Source: Protula sp. h YS-2021
Lineage: Eukaryota; Annelida; Polychaeta; Sabellida; Serpulidae
Direction: 5' to 3'
DNA: 64,000 nucleotides
Assembly (NCBI GenBank): GCA_949752745.1
Contig: OX457024.1
Span: 47,124,490 to 47,188,489 of the forward strand
How positions within the stretch are numbered: the stretch's first letter is position 1; each line of letters starts with the position of its first letter. The notes under the pieces were generated by a model. It had not been told where the DNA came from, made no database searches, and saw only the letters and a list, made by a program, of their open reading frames with translations. Below are positions 12,301 through 27,700 of the stretch, piece after piece. Both the position numbers and the translations under genes were made by a program.

Positions 12301-15300
12301 AAAAAGTTGATATCATTTTCGTCCAGAATACTCACTTTCTGGTATCCGTTGCCTCACTTTTTTCTGTAGCTGGGGATACATCTCTCCTAGGGAATTTAGA
12401 TTTTTTACATTTCCGAAATGTCTTCCGATTATATTTCATTCAAATGATTTAATATAAAAGGTTCTTTCTTCATAAGTCATGATAAGTCCACACAAGTAGA
12501 AATACGCTGTAGTCCACTCTTCCTAGGTTTCAAAAATGGTGGGGTTGTATTCCGGACGGACACTATTCGAAAGTCGCAAAAATGTCGGAGGACGAGAGGG
12601 GGGGGGGGTATTCTGATGGGATACTATTCCTAAGTTGAAAAAGTGGTGGGGGTGTATTCCGGTGGGACACTATTCCATAGTTGTAAAAATGCTCGAAGGG
12701 GGGGGGGCTTATTCTGGTGGGACACTATTCCTTAGTTGCAAAAGTGGTGGGGGTGTATTCCGGTGGGACACTATTCCTAAGTTGCAAAAGTGGTGGGGGT
12801 GTATTCCGGTGGGATACTATTCCATAGTTGTAAAAATTGTGGAGGGGGTGGGTATTCTGTTGGGACACTATTCCTAAGTTGTAAAAATGGTGGAGGAGAG
12901 GATGGTATTCTGGCGGGACGCTATTCCAAGCTTGTAAAAATGGTGGAGGAGGGGATGGTAGTCTGATAAGACACTTTTCCGAAGTTACAAAAGTGGTGGG
13001 GGTGTATTCCGGTAGGGAAGCCTTCCAACTACTAAGTCGGACTGATTTGAAAGGTCCCGAATTTTCAGGCCGTGTTGTCGCATTTCGTGGTGTGGCGAAT
13101 AGAACAGCGGCTAATTTGTCAAGTGATTTTGTACCGAACTCTTACCACTTGGAGCCCCAGGATTCGGTGCTGGATGGTGATAGGTACAAACCTGTTGTAT
13201 CTTCATCTTATTGCCAGAATTAGCATCATTTTTAATAAAGAATGGGCCAATTACTGTGATTAGCTAAACCCCAAATATTCCTGGATAATATCGCTTCACT
13301 TTTTACAAGGTTAAATACACATCAGTTTATTTTAGGTTTGCATAATTATATGCAGAAATTGTGGATGTCTATATGCTGAGCCCTTCATTTGGCCTAAGTC
13401 TTTTTGCAGTTATAGTTCCTTTTGATTAAAACATTGGAGAAAGCGCATGCAGGTCTTCGGTATATTTGAGGGGGATTCCAAATATTTATACGTCATCTCA
13501 TAAAGTTCCTTTGTCAAATAAGACAAATTTTGGGCAAATTTGCTAATTTACCAAAAAGCCTTGGTTGTTCTTATTCTTGATTCATCCCTTCAAAACATGT
13601 TGACGTCGAGCAGGGAGTTGCACAGACCTTACAGCCGCCATGGTGTCAAGCATCAAATTAAAGCGTTTTGGTAATTTTGCTTTTAGGAAGAAACATGTGC
13701 TATATCCATACTCCAAACTTTAGAATAAGCGTTTCGTTCATTAGTACTTTTGCTGTTCAGCATCTAAAAAAAAACGCATTTAATTTCTTTAGACCATTCG
13801 CTATGCAGTGGTCAGTATTTGGTATACGACGTCTTACCTCTTAATGAGACGCGAATCGCACAGTGTCAGGGCAGAACGTAGTTCCAGCCCTGAGGCTAAG
13901 CCTAGAAATCAATCTGTGTTGCATCGAAAGCTTATAAAATATACAAGCAGAGAAAAGCTTCGCCAAATTTTTAAATTCTAAAGTTTATTTATATGTTGAT
14001 GTGTGGAAGATAATGTTTAGTGATATTGTCATGACCTACACCAAAATCTTGAAGATACTGAGTGGGAAATCAGAGTTTTAAACATCCTCGCTTCCACAGA
14101 ACATACAACAAAAACACTTCGAGGTAGACAAAATCGGCTAATCGTATAGCAGTTAATCGCATAAACCGAATAATTGCAAATAATTTTAAAATTCTTATCC
14201 CATGCTTAAAAACTGTATTGGATAATTGCATTAACCTGATAAACGAATAATTTCTTCCGAAAACGAGCTGCGCAATTAACCAGTTTGGACCGTAGTTGTG
14301 TATTGCTGAACCATCGCAGCATGTAGAGTTGATGGTTGTTGTATCGTTGTATGGTTGTTGTATAATGAGAATATTTTTCCCTGATTCATTCATGGGAATC
14401 TTCCGGCTGTTTTTTTTTTTTTTTTTTTTTTTTGTCAAATGGACCACATTTTGTCTACCCCGTTCCTATGTATGGTAAAATAAAGAGTTCTAAATGACTC
14501 TTGTGGTCTTCCTTTGTGTCCTAGGAAGATAGAAAAGCTCCGCTGGGACTATCCAGGGTGCAGAAAAAAGAAAAAGAAAGAAAGAAATAAAGACAAAACG
14601 TTTAAAAAATCGCAAAACTAAAGCGACCATTTCGAATTAGAAAATATTTCAATTCAATTTAGATCAGTTTTAACAATTTCGATAAGTTTGTATCAATTTC
14701 GATCAGTTTTTGTCCATTTCGATCAGTTATTATCAATTTCGATCAGTTTTTATCAATTTCGATGAGTTTGTATTTTTACATTAAATTAAGAACTCCAGTG
14801 CAGTGATGCTTTGAGGGAACAGAACTGTTCTTCTGTGCCTGTTGCATGACTACAATATCTTGCTGTTAAAGGTTTTTTTCTTCCTAGACAAATGAAAATA
14901 AATACAGTATTAATATTTGGTACTGTTCAAGACTGAAAAAAGACGAAAGGCTAATATTTTTGTTTTTGAAGTGTAATAAACAGCTTGAAAGTTTGTAAAG
15001 ATAATTCACAGCGCATTATGTGTAATAATCTTTTGTACCAGCTTTTCGCCAGCCGTTCCAATGTTTCCAAACCGCTTTTCGGACACTCTGTTAATGACAT
15101 CGTAAAATTTAGAATGCGGCTATGAATACTTGTCAGTGATTTATCCTTAGTAGCAGTCAGTGTCTTCGTTCGAGACAAAAGATCACTTCGTTGAATCGCT
15201 TGTCTGGACATCTGTATGAATATGCCATAAAATAATTTTTGTTTGCGTGAGTTATCCGAAGAAATTTCTGCCTTTTTTTGGGGGGGGGGTGGGTGGGAAG

Positions 15301-15679
15301 TCTTGGTTTCGTTCTGTACTGAGAACTATTTTCTGCTTAGTCTGATTTTAGAGACACAGCCGTTTGGGAGAAACAAGATTTAATTTATTTCTCATAAAAA
15401 AATAAAGCTGAAAATAGAAGAAATAGGGAACAGTAAGTACCATGATATAACGTAGCCAAAAGCCTTGAAATTGATGCACCTTAAATATGTAAAAGGAACT
15501 GGAATAAAATGCCACCGGAACTAATGTGTGAACATCACAACTGTATTATGGTTGCAGTGTCAAAATAAGCCACACTCCAGTTTTGCGATCTCTGAAAATC
15601 GATCTTTGAAAAGAACGCGTCAAGGAACTTTATCCGTTAAAACGATGTCGACTTATTAATAATAATAATAATAATAATT

Positions 15680-15732
<53 letters not shown>

Positions 15733-18700
15733 TCTTGGTTGGTTTAGAAATATTAATAAAGATATAAATAAATAACAAAGAAACATGATGGATTTTGGCT
15801 AAAGCGGCCCCCATGACTGTCAAGTTTTGATTGAACATGTCTTCATTATGAATTTCCTCTGATACCTGGGTCAATATTGACTGCGTCCATCATCAAATTT
15901 CCCATAGGCTTTGCACTGTTGATCTAGTTTTAAGTTACATTTGAACATTTGCAATTTATGGATCTGAGGTATTGTCATTCCTCATGGAAGTTAGCACTAT
16001 TGTTTTCACGGACCGGTACCTTGCCCAGGAAAGTTAAAAAAACAACAACATGCTATGCAACAAGCACAGGAATTACCTTATGCAGTTCTGTGTCTTTCTG
16101 ATACTCAAACGCAGTTATTGCGGTACAAGACTGACTTCAGTCGGACCCCTCACTGTCCTCTGGAAAGTTATCGTAACTTGACATTTTTATGCTCATTTTT
16201 GCAAAGAATTTATGGGAAGTTAAAAGCAAGACGTACTAATTTGAGCGGACCTACACCCCGCTCCCCAACCCCTCCACCTTCCCTCCTACTCTCCCCGTTC
16301 GTGACTACTTTATGGACGCTTCCTTATTAAATAGATAAGGAGTAATTTGTCGACTGCTGGGTGCTTCCTACGTATCTTAATTACGGCTCAGCCATTTTCA
16401 CATTTATTAGGTAATTATTGACATGGAGAATTAAGTTTTGCTATCTGTAATCATATGTTTGATATCTCTAAATAAATTTTAGATTTCAAAAATTATTTTT
16501 TAATACCTCTAAATATATTTTTGATCTAAAAAAAATTTGATAGCAATAAATTTAAAGATACCTCAAATTGATTTGAGAGGGTGGAGGGGGGGGGGGGGTG
16601 ACGTGGTTGGTGTCCGGGGAAATCCTCAGAAATAGAAGGTTCAACCTTTTGAAACGTTACACAGCGAAGATGTGTATCTGTCGCAGCTGTGCAATGTTTA
16701 ACATGTATAATTTTTTAAATAAAGCAAACATTAGACGCATTGTCATTGACGCATTTATTAAAATAGAGTGGTAAATTTGAATGGAGACTTCTGGCTTCTT
16801 TCATGCAAGTCCTGCGAAATTGTAAAGGTGAGTCCTCAATTTTTACACAGTGAATATATATATATGCAGATGGGCAAAACTGTATTATTTTGAAATCGAT
16901 CAACAATTGATGCGGCAGTGCTTTTTTGAAAACCGATAAAAATTTATCGGAGGCACCTTGCATCTTGATCATCTTTGATGTCTTCGGAAAGACCACAAGC
17001 TAAATTTTAGAGCCCAGAATGAAATCAATGTTGGAAGACACAGGAAAAAAATAATAATAGAATAAAAAATTACACCAACTATCCGCTGGCTTTTGGATAA
17101 AAGGAGAGTGCCGGTTCGTGCTTTGTTTGCATGACGGCATCTGGACACCACCACTTAACGGTCTTGTTTATTTATATTTTGAAATCTGCAAATTATTTTT
17201 GATCGTTTTGGTATGAAAATATCACAGTCTATTTTTGATATCAAAAAGTCAGAAGCAAATGCCTGTGAATGAAATGACTGGCCCCTGTATATTGCATTTT
17301 TCTTTTCATTTTGTACTACACATAAATGAAACTTTTACTGAGCACATAAATTGTGTTCTTTTATGGTCATCAGTTATTCAATTTCATGTCTCCAAAATTT
17401 AATTGACGATTCGTTGAAATTTATTTGAATGTTTGCCTCCCTTTCGCTTTTTTTTAAATTTTTAAAATTGATTTTTTAATCTCAAAAATAAAATTTTACT
17501 ATTTAAAATACAATTGGTAATAGCAAAATATAAATTAATAAGATCTAAGTTTATTTATTGATATCTTTAATTATATTTTGATATAAAAAATTAGCATAAT
17601 GTTAAAAGGGCATTCCGTATTGTTTCCCACACACGAGCTCCGCAGCAAAAATTTCGACTGCCATTTTCACATTGCTTCATATTATCAAAAGTAACACTCT
17701 CTCAAGATAGGAAATAGTTTAATTTGTGATATCTAAAATTCAAATTGAAATATATAAAATTCCATTGTAGATTTCTAAAATTCAAGTTAAGATGTCAAAA
17801 ATATAATTTCTTTCGCAACTGGATGTAAGTCCCTAGTTTTTCTGGAAGTCTCTGCTTTTTTTTTTTCTTTTTGCTTCTTCTCTTTTTTCCGCCGGGTGAT
17901 TGGTAGAAAACTCCTTCACATTGTGACGAAGGAAGATGAAATTTGACACACGTGTAGAGGAAGTCAAGGTTTCGATGAATCCGCAATTTTTTTTTTACCT
18001 CAACGGTCAAAGTCAGATTGACGTCAACGTTATTTTTTCCACGAAATAGTTTCCACAAAACTCCTCTTAGCGTTTGAGGCAGCTGAGCTTCATATTTGGA
18101 ACACTTATAGACACTCATAAGGTCTCGGTGAAACCGCAGACAGTTTTTTTACCTTGACCATAAGCAGTACGCCGGTGACCTTGGTTAGAGATAGAGCGAA
18201 TTATAGCTCATTTTCTGTCCTTTGGGCCTAATCAAGGTGACATAAGCAGTACCTCGTTGACCTTGACCTGCTCCGTCACGGTAAAAAAACCGGACGCCGA
18301 CCGTTATCTCGAAAACGGTTGGAGATATGGCGATCATTATCTCATTTCCGATACTTAGGGCGTAAACGGCGCTGCATTAGAGTTACCTCGGTGACTTTGA
18401 AATAGATCGATTTGGAGCCCTTTTTCGACCCTTTCACTCTAAACAACGTTACATTAGAGGTACCTCGATGACCTTGACCTTCTTGGTCACGGTCAAGCTC
18501 AAAAACCGGGAGTTGAGGATTATTTCGATAACGGTGAGAGAGAGAGCGAATTATAGCTGATTTTCTGTCCGTTGGCCCAAATCAAGGTGACATAAGCAGT
18601 ACCTCGGTGACCTTGACCTGCTCCGTCACGGTAAAAAAAACCGGACGCCGACCGTTATCTCGAAAACGGTTGGAGATATGGCGATCATTATCTCATTTCC

Positions 18701-21700
18701 GATACTTAGGGCGTAAACGGCGCTGCATTAGAGTTACCTCGGTGACTTTGATCTCGGTACAGGTCTTTAAACCCGGAAGCTGATAGAGCGGTTTTGAGCT
18801 CATTTTCGTTTGGTTTGGTTTAAAAAACGTTACGTAAGAGGTATCTAGGGGACCTTGACCTTCTCGGTCAGTCAAAGTCAAAAGTCAGTAGATGACCATT
18901 ATATCAAAAAACGGTTAGAGATTTTCCACCCTTTGGGCCCAAAACAACATTACATAAGAGATACCTCGGTGACCTTGACCTTTTCGGCCAAGGTAAAAAA
19001 AAAACAGTGGAAGTTGACTATTATCTTGAAAACTGTTTCTGACTACCGGAATTCGGTCATTTATATTTATGGGTTAAAATATCAGTAGTTGTGTAGCAAT
19101 ACATGCGGAAACGATAGTCGACTCTTAAGCCCCGAGACTATCAACCTTGGCATACAAAGATGCCAACAAGGAAACATTGACATCAAATAAATCGGAATCA
19201 TACTGTACATTCCAAACAGGCTCAGTAGCATCTTGGCTAGTAGTCATACAGACTAGTGTTGTTTGCTACAAATATTGAAAATGAGAAAAGTTAGGTCAAG
19301 CATGTGACTGTATTCGGTGACAATTTGCCAATCAAATAAACTGGCGTGTAGCAGGAATGCGCTCGTTGCCACACAGCTTTGTTGATAGAAAGTTATATTT
19401 TTTAAATCAACTCGTTTGATGAGTCAGTTGAAGTTGATTCCCTGCTCTGGTGTCGGCCGGTATGTCCACATTGTTTTGGATTTGAAATCGGGTCTATGAA
19501 CCCCCCCCCCCCCCCCTCCCCAAGGCGTCATGTGAGGGGTAATAGTGTTTAATACGGCCAGTCAGAGCTCAAGCTATGCTGATACCTAACCTGTATTTCT
19601 CTGCCAGCTGATCCTCACTGCCTCCACCAACCCCCCTCCCCCTCCCCCCCCCCCCCCACCCCCAAGATCGCTCTCAGTTCCCATTTAGTCTTTTGGAAGT
19701 CAAAGTAATGTTTGTCTTTATTTCACATTTCATTTTCGGGGCTTATTTTCATATTTTTATTTCCAGGCCGAAGTGATATTAGTATACGGACTGATGGAAA
19801 AACCCCGCAATGGTAGCACGAGCCTGAAAGGCGGATGCGAACAGTGCGCAAGGCTAAGGGAGGGTTTTCTGATCAGTCCAAACGCGAGTGTGGCTTTATT
19901 TTCTTTTCATGGTTTCTCGTGCTATTCCAATCTGTCATAAATTAGATATATATTTATTTGCCCTCCATTGCGATGGGTTCCATCGCTCAGGTGCGTTGCA
20001 TGGAGCTTAGCGTGACGTTTTCGATACTGGAAGATCAGGAGTTGTCATGTGCACTGCAAAAAATACTAGTTTCTTTTAGTGGCGCACTGGAATCAATGAA
20101 ATAAAATCCTTTCTCATGTGGGAAGTGTTAATTAAGAATAAGAAAAAATGACGTCAAGAATTTATGAATGTTGACCAACTCGTGAATTCTTTTCCCAGCA
20201 TCAGTATGGTAAAATGTTTGAAATCAACAGAAGGATAGTTATATGAAGCGTTGATTAAACTTATCATACAAATAACAGTAGAAGTAGAGCAAATTGACAA
20301 GACAAGCACTTGTGGGAGATGCTCATATATGTGCTTCACCAACACCCTTCTCTATTTCATTTATTTACTGTGTAACATTTGCATTAAACGACACAAACAG
20401 CGTCGTCGGCAAATAACTGACAGTATCATTTTAATCAGTGTATGTTGGTTCCAGTTATAACTTCTCGTACCCAAAGTTACTTCCGAAGACGATAGCAGCT
20501 ACTCATGCTGCATGCGCAATAACGAAGCCTGTGTAGCCGATATCATAAGTTTTACTTCTGGAAAAATACAGTAGAAATGTTATAAATAGGAATGTTATTT
20601 TGGGCAAAGAGTAGCTATGATCGTAAGAGTGAAGCTTGCGTCAGGAAGAAAAATAGAACCTCATTTCGCTAGCGAAATGTTAAACACTTGACAAAAATTA
20701 AAACGCAAAAATACTTCCTTCAATGGGTTATTTCTTGAATAATATACTGCAAAGAGTAACGTTTGGTTTTTGTTGACCTAAGGTTTTATTGGCTGATCAG
20801 GCATACGCCGTGTTATCTATTTATGCAGTTAGAGCTCGCACAAAGCTAAGCAACTGTGTGTTCTTTGCTGTGCGATAAATGCACCACATTCACTTGCAAA
20901 AAATACACTCTTTTCACATGGCGTTTTAAACAAGAAAACGAAATCGAAGGAGAAAATAAGAAGTGTCATGCACACGTTTATATCAAGTTCTACCTAAGTC
21001 CCAAGTTTCGTGGCCCTTTTGCCAGTAGTGTCAGCTGAGTAGATGACACAAAAAATCCGTTCACTGTCAAAAAAAAAAAAAGATACCAACGGCTGCTCGG
21101 ACAAATTCAGAAAAACCTTGCAAGCGAAAGGTTTGTCAAGTGTTAAATAGTCTTGTTTCTCACCCCATTTCTTTTTCTTTCTTTCTTTTTTTTAGCCCAG
21201 CTTACGTTACACGTAAGCTGGGGTATTCCTATCGGTCTGCGGATGGCGTCCGTTAGTTAGTTAGTTAGTTCGCTGTAAACTTTGTTTCAAAATGCATCTC
21301 CTCCTACAATTTTGATTCGATGTCATTTATTTTTGGTGTGAGGCATCCCTAAGGGGTCGTGCATACGGCTTGTGCTTTTCTAGTTGATCGGGTGATTTTT
21401 GAATTTTTGGCGAATTTTTAAAGAAAAAAATTAAAAATGTATCTCCTCCTACATCTTTGACCCGATGTCATTTATTTTTGATATGAGGCAGCCCTAAAGG
21501 GTCGTGCATACGGCTTGTGCTGTTTTAGTCGATCGGACAATTTTTGTATTTTTAGGGATTTTTTTAAGCAAAAATTTTGAAAAAAATGCATCTTCTCCTA
21601 CAATTTTGATTCGATGTCATTTATTTTTGGTGTGAGGATTTCCCAATCGGTCGTGCATACGGCTTGTGCTTTTTTGGTCGATCGGGTGATTTTTGAATTT

Positions 21701-24700
21701 TTGGCGAATTTTTAAAGAAATTTTGAAATGTATCTCCTCTTATATTTGTGACCCGATGTCATTTATTTTTGGTATGAGGCACCCCTAAAAGGTCGTGCAT
21801 ACGGCTTATGCTTTTTTAGTTTATATTTTTGGGGAATTTTTTAAGCAAAAATTTCGAAAATAATTCAAAATGCATCTACCCCTTCAATTTTGATTCGATG
21901 TCATTTATTTTTGGTGTGAGTGCATACGGTTTGTGCTTTTTAGTCGATCGGGCAATTTTTGTATTTTTAGGGAGTTTTTGAAGAAAAAAACTTCAAAATG
22001 CATTTCCCCCTACAGTTTTGAACCTTTTTTTTTTTTGGGGGGGGGGGGGGGGGGGTTTGAGGCATCCCTAAGGGGTTGAGAATATGACATTTATTTTTGG
22101 TGTGAGTGCATACGGCTTGTGGTTTTTAGTCGATCGGGCAATTTTTGTATTTTTAGGGAGTTTTTGAAGAAAAAAACTTCAAAATGCATTCCCCCCTACA
22201 GTTTTGAACGTTTTTTTGGGGGGGGGGGGGGGGATTTGAGGCATCCCTAAGAGGTTGAGAATACGACTTGCGCTTTTTAGTCGATCCGACAATTTCTGTA
22301 TTTTTTGGGAATTTTTGAAGAAAAACTTCAAAATGCATTTCCTCCTACAGTTTTTATCCGATTTCATTTATTTTTGCTATGAGGCATCTTTAGGTAGGTC
22401 TCGCATACGGCTTGTGCTATTTGACTCGACTTGGGAATTTTTGATTTTGGGGGGGGGGGGGGGAATTTTTGATGAAAATACCTCAAAATGCATTTTCTCC
22501 GGCAGTTTTGATCAAACATCATTTATTTTGGGGCTGAGGCATGCTTAGGGTGTCGTGAATATGGCCTGTCTTTTTCAGTCGATGAGAGAATTTTTGAAGA
22601 AAAAAATTCAAAATGCATGACCTCCTACAGTTTTTATCAGATTTCATTTATTTTCGATATGAGCCGTCTCTAGGGGGTCATGCATACGGCTTGTGCTTTT
22701 TGAGTGAATTGGAAAACTTTTGAATTTTTTTTTCGGAATTTTTGAAAAAAAATTAAATGAATCTCCTCCTCCAGCGCATAAACGCAAGTTAAATGAACTT
22801 GCGCAGTAGTCAGATTTAACAACCGCACATCTACGCAAGTTAAAGAAACATGCGCACTGGTCCGAACAAAAGAACTACGCTTCGACGTAAGTTGAATAGA
22901 CATGCGCAGTGGTCTGAAATGCGAACCGCGCATCAACGCAGCCTAAAGAAACATGCGCACTGGTCCGAAATGCGAACCGCACATCGAGGCAAATTAAATA
23001 AACATGCGCAGTGGTCCGAAATGCGAACGGCGCATCAACGCAAGTTAAATAAATATGCGCACTGCTCTGAAATGAGAACCACGCATCAACACAAGTTAAA
23101 TAAACATGGGCAATGGCCTGAAATGCGAACCGCGCATCGATGGAAGTTAAATAAACATGCGATCCGGTCCAAAATAAGCACCGCACATCAACGCAAGTTA
23201 AACAAACATGCGCACTTGTCCCAAAAAAAAGAACCACGTATCGACGCAAGTTGAATAGACATGCGCAGTGGTCTGAAATGAGAACCGCGCATCAACGCAA
23301 GTTAAATAAACATGCGCAGTGGTCCCAAGAAAGAACCATGAATCGACGCAAGTTGAATAGACATAAGAGTCGGGCATCGACGGGACTTAAATAAACATGC
23401 GTTCTGGTCCGAAACGCAAATCGTGCGTCAACACAAGTTAAATGAACCTGCTCACTTGTCCCAAAATGCGAACTGCGCATCAACGTAACCTAAAGAAACA
23501 GATATACTGGTCCGAAATGCGAACCGGATATCAACGCAAATTAAATAAACATGCACACTGGTCCGAATTGCGAACCGCACATAAGCCTAAGTTAAATAAA
23601 CATTTGCACCGGTCCAAAATAAGTACCGATCATCAACACAAGTTAAATAAACATGCGCAATGGTCCAAAATGCGAACCACGCATCAACACAAGTTAAAAA
23701 AAAAACATGCGCGCTGGTCCGAAATGCGAACCGCACAGCAACACAAGCTAAATAAGCAAGCACACTGGACCAAAATAAGCACCTTGCATCAACGCAAGTT
23801 AAATAAACATGCGCACTATTTCGAAATGCGAACTGCCCATTAACGCAACTTAAATAACATGCGCACTATTCAAAATAAGAACTGCGCATCAACGCAACTT
23901 AAATAAACATGCGCACTGGTCCAGAATAAGAACCGCGCATCAACTCAAGTTAAAGAAATATGCGCATTGACCTGAAATAAGAACCGCGCATCGACGCACG
24001 TTAAATAAACATACGCAGTGATTCGAAATGCGAACTACGCGCCAACGTAAGTTAAATAAACATTTGCACTGGTCTAAAATAAGCACCGCGTATCAACGCA
24101 AGTTAAATAAACATTTGCACCGGTCCAAAATAAGTACCGATCATCAACACAAGTTAAATAAATATGCGCAATGGTCCAAAATGCGAACCACGCATCAACA
24201 CAAGTTATAAAAAAACATGCGCGCTGGTCCGAAATGCGAACCGCACGGCAACACAAGCTAAATAAGCAAGCACACTGGACCAAAATAAGCACCTTGTATC
24301 AACGCAAGTTAAATAAACATGCGCACTATTTCGAAATGCGAACTGCCCATTAACGCAACTTAAATAACATGCGCACTATTCAAAATAAGAACTGCGCATC
24401 AACGCAACTTAAATAAACATGCGCACTGGTCCAGAATAAGAACCGCGCATCAACTCAAGTTAAAGAAATATGCGCATTGGCCTGAAATAAGAACCGCGCA
24501 TCGACGCACGTTAAATAAACATACGCAGTGGTTCGAAATGCGAACCACGCGCCAATGTAAGTTAAATAAACATTTGCACAGGTCTAAAATAAGCACCGGC
24601 CATCAACGCAAGTTAAATAAACATGCGCACTGGTCCGAAATTCGAACCGCGCATCAACGCAAGTTAAATAGAGATGCGCAGTAGTTCGAAATGCGAACCA

Positions 24701-27700
24701 CGCTCCAACGCAAGTTATATAAACATTTGCACTGGTCCAAAATAAGCACTGCGCATCAACGCAAGTTAAATAAACATGCGCACTGGTCCGAAATTCGAAC
24801 CGCGCATTAACGCAAGTTAAATAAACATGCGTAATGATCCGAAATTCGAACTGCTCATCAACGCAAGTTAAATAAACATGCACACTGGTCCAAAATGCAA
24901 ACCGCGCACCAACGCAAGTTAAATAAACATAGGCACACGTCCAAAATAAGCACCGTGCATCAACGCAAGTTAAATAAACATGCAAACTGGTCCGAAATGC
25001 GAACCGCGTATCAAGGCAACCTAAGAAAACTTGGGCTGTCCGAAATAAGTACCGCTCATCAACGCAAGTAAAATAAACATGCGCATTGGTATAGAATAGG
25101 AACCGCACATCAACACAAGGTAAATAAACATGCGCACTGATCCGAAATAAGAACCGCACATCAACACAAGGTAAATAAACATGCGCACTGATCCGAAATA
25201 AGAACCGCACATCAACACAATGTAAATAAAGATGCGCATTGATCCGAAATAAGAACCACAGATCAACACAAGGTAAATAAACGTGCGCACTGATCCGAAA
25301 TAAGAACCGCACATCCACAAAAGGTAAAAAAAAAACATGGGCCCTCGTCAGAAGTGCGAACCGCACATTAACGGAAGTTAAATAAACATGTGCACTGTTC
25401 CAAAATGGGAACCGCGCATCAACGCAAAATTAAATAAACATGCGCACTTGTCTGAATAAGAACCGCGCATCAAGGCAAGTTACATAAAAATATGCGAACT
25501 GGTCCGAAATGCGAGCGTTGTTTGAAGGTATCTATGGCAGACTATCCTGTCTACCAGAGATACAAAAAATCTGTTTCCCATTTTTCTGGGAAAGAAATCT
25601 TTGTATGCATTTATCGGTCTATGTTCTGGTCCGGTGCTAAATTAATTATTGGGCTAGCTCTTTGCCGTCTCATCTTTTGAAGCCCAATTTTTCAGGAAAA
25701 TTCCCTTGCTCATGCACGCTGGAATTGGTTTTATTGCTTTTCGTAAGCTGGGACTTTGTCCTTGGACAAACTTGTTTTAAATTTTAATTTGACTTGACCT
25801 GATCTATCTTTCATTTGTTGTTCTCGAAAGGATTAGACTTGGCCGGGGTCGAAGTTTTTTTGGTTTAAATTATTATTATTATTATTTTTTTTTTTTTGGT
25901 ATCTTAGCCTTGGATATCTTGGCCCTCTCTAAGATATCTTGTCGTCCCACTTAAGCGGCCTACCTACAAAGATCAGGAATCTTCCGTGAAACCCTTTACA
26001 GAAATTAGAAAGACAAATGGCAGGATGATACATTTCAACAAACGAGCAGCATTGCACTCCGATTTATGAACTGTTATGGCGCTGGGATTTAATTTTATTT
26101 GTCTTTTTTCTGTACGATGCTGGTCTCATTTACTGTTCACGTTTCGATGTAATGAGAAATAAATATAACAAATATACATCCAGGGTGTGAATATATCCGG
26201 TTACACCGGCATTGGCCAAAATGTTTATTTCATTTTTGCTCACAAAATGTGGTTTAACAGTTAAACAAAACATCAGTGACATAAAAATTATGCAATCACT
26301 TTATAAGTTGTTATTTTGTATCGTTTGAAGTGTTTTTGGTGTGGAAATACAAGCCCAGGAAAAACTGTCTCCTCTGAAAGGCCTTTCAGTAAGTTTTCTA
26401 CCATCCAGGTAAATCTTTCTCGCTTTAAAAATTTAAACACCCAGCCGACCGGTCGTGTTTTTTTTTTACTCAATAGTTTTTTTTAAAACCCGGCCGGGTC
26501 ACTTCTTTTTCCGGCTGTTTTTCAACAAGTGTTCTTCTAAGCGTAAGTTGATTGGTCGAACCTTTACGTTATTACGAAGTTCCCTACAGAATGAACACTA
26601 GTATTAATATAGGCTGTGTATTTAACCTGGCCGGTAGTTTAGTCGGGTAAAACAAGCAAAAGCTATCATCAGGAATTCGATTATGTTTTTTTGTATTTTA
26701 CTTTGACTTATCGTTTTGCTTTGAATACATCGATTTTATTTTTCAAATATTTGTTGCCAATAGTACTTGTAAGTGTGATTGTGGTGCAAAACAGCGCAGC
26801 TATGTATATATGACGTGTACATATGCTGAGGCCTCTCTTCTGTTTGCTGTCAATGTTGTTCTTCATAGTTGTTTTGTTACAACATTAGGCCACCACTTCA
26901 CCAGTTCATCATTTCGTTACAACACGGTACCTACATCCCAACCGCCCCCCCCCCCCCCCTCCGTCCCCGGTAAATATTTAATCCTGCAACAGTAGTTGAA
27001 ACCGCGAAGCATTTGTTGCCATACGTATCAGTAGAAAGCGACCCTTATGGTGTAATTAATCTGATAATAGGGAAAAAATTCTCGTATTATTTGGCACTTC
27101 ACGTGATTTTAGGTTGCTGTGTTGTAATAGTGATAGCCCATTTTTTGTTACGCTTTTGCCACTCCCACCTGCCCATCCCAAACGACTCCATTCAGTGATT
27201 TATCCTTGTGAGACAAAAATGGAAATTTCTACCCGAAAAAACAAATAATTGATTTTTATCAACTTCTGTGATGTAATAATATGATGAAATTTGTATGCAT
27301 ACAGACTAAGCTGCTGGCGACGCAACAGGAGAGGGACATCATGCTGGCCAAGTGTGAGAAGCTGGAGGAGGAGGTACAGACGCTACAGGTCTACTACAGG
27401 TCTGTCAAAATGCTCTAACTCACCTACAGAAAGTCTGGATAGTAAGGCTCTATGTTCTTTGCTCACCTGTCGCCAGTGTTAGCTCCAGTTATGTCTATGA
27501 GCCCCTCTATGCCTTTGCAAAATTAAGTACCTTTGTTTTTTCTTAATATCACTATTTGTGTTTGAAAAAGACAAAAAAGGTATGCTGTATTTAAAAGTAC
27601 ACAGAGGGATTTTCATGGGAACTGAGAGGAAGGACGGATGTTTTGGATTGCGTTGCATGGTTTAAAAAAATTTGTCGGAAAGTATCAGTTGCGATTTTGT

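Larger units (their letters stand above)
21194..25774. mobile_element. large hairpin-ended composite element (copy B) enclosing two satellite arrays
   Basis: It starts with the stem-loop AGCCCAGCTTACG / CGTAAGCTGGG and ends with CGTAAGCTGGGAC then the palindrome TTTGTCCTTGGACAAA (25755-25770), so the stem arm is repeated as a terminal inverted repeat. Inside are about 11 monomers of 120-150 bp (21285-22770), then a 51-bp satellite (22780-25510), then about 250 bp of unique sequence. The monomers share TTTCAAAATGCATCTCCTCC with copies A and C. I infer a single element of about 4.6 kb whose interior expanded by tandem duplication. Confidence 0.6.

Noticed and set aside
24584..25366. 260-codon open frame on the minus strand
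   Set aside because: It lies wholly in the 51-bp satellite; the frame is open because the unit is 17 codons long, and the opposite strand is open too. No start context or splice evidence.
22780..25510. CRISPR-like appearance of regular repeats
   Set aside because: Units are contiguous 51-bp satellite copies with no distinct spacers, in an intron-bearing animal genome.
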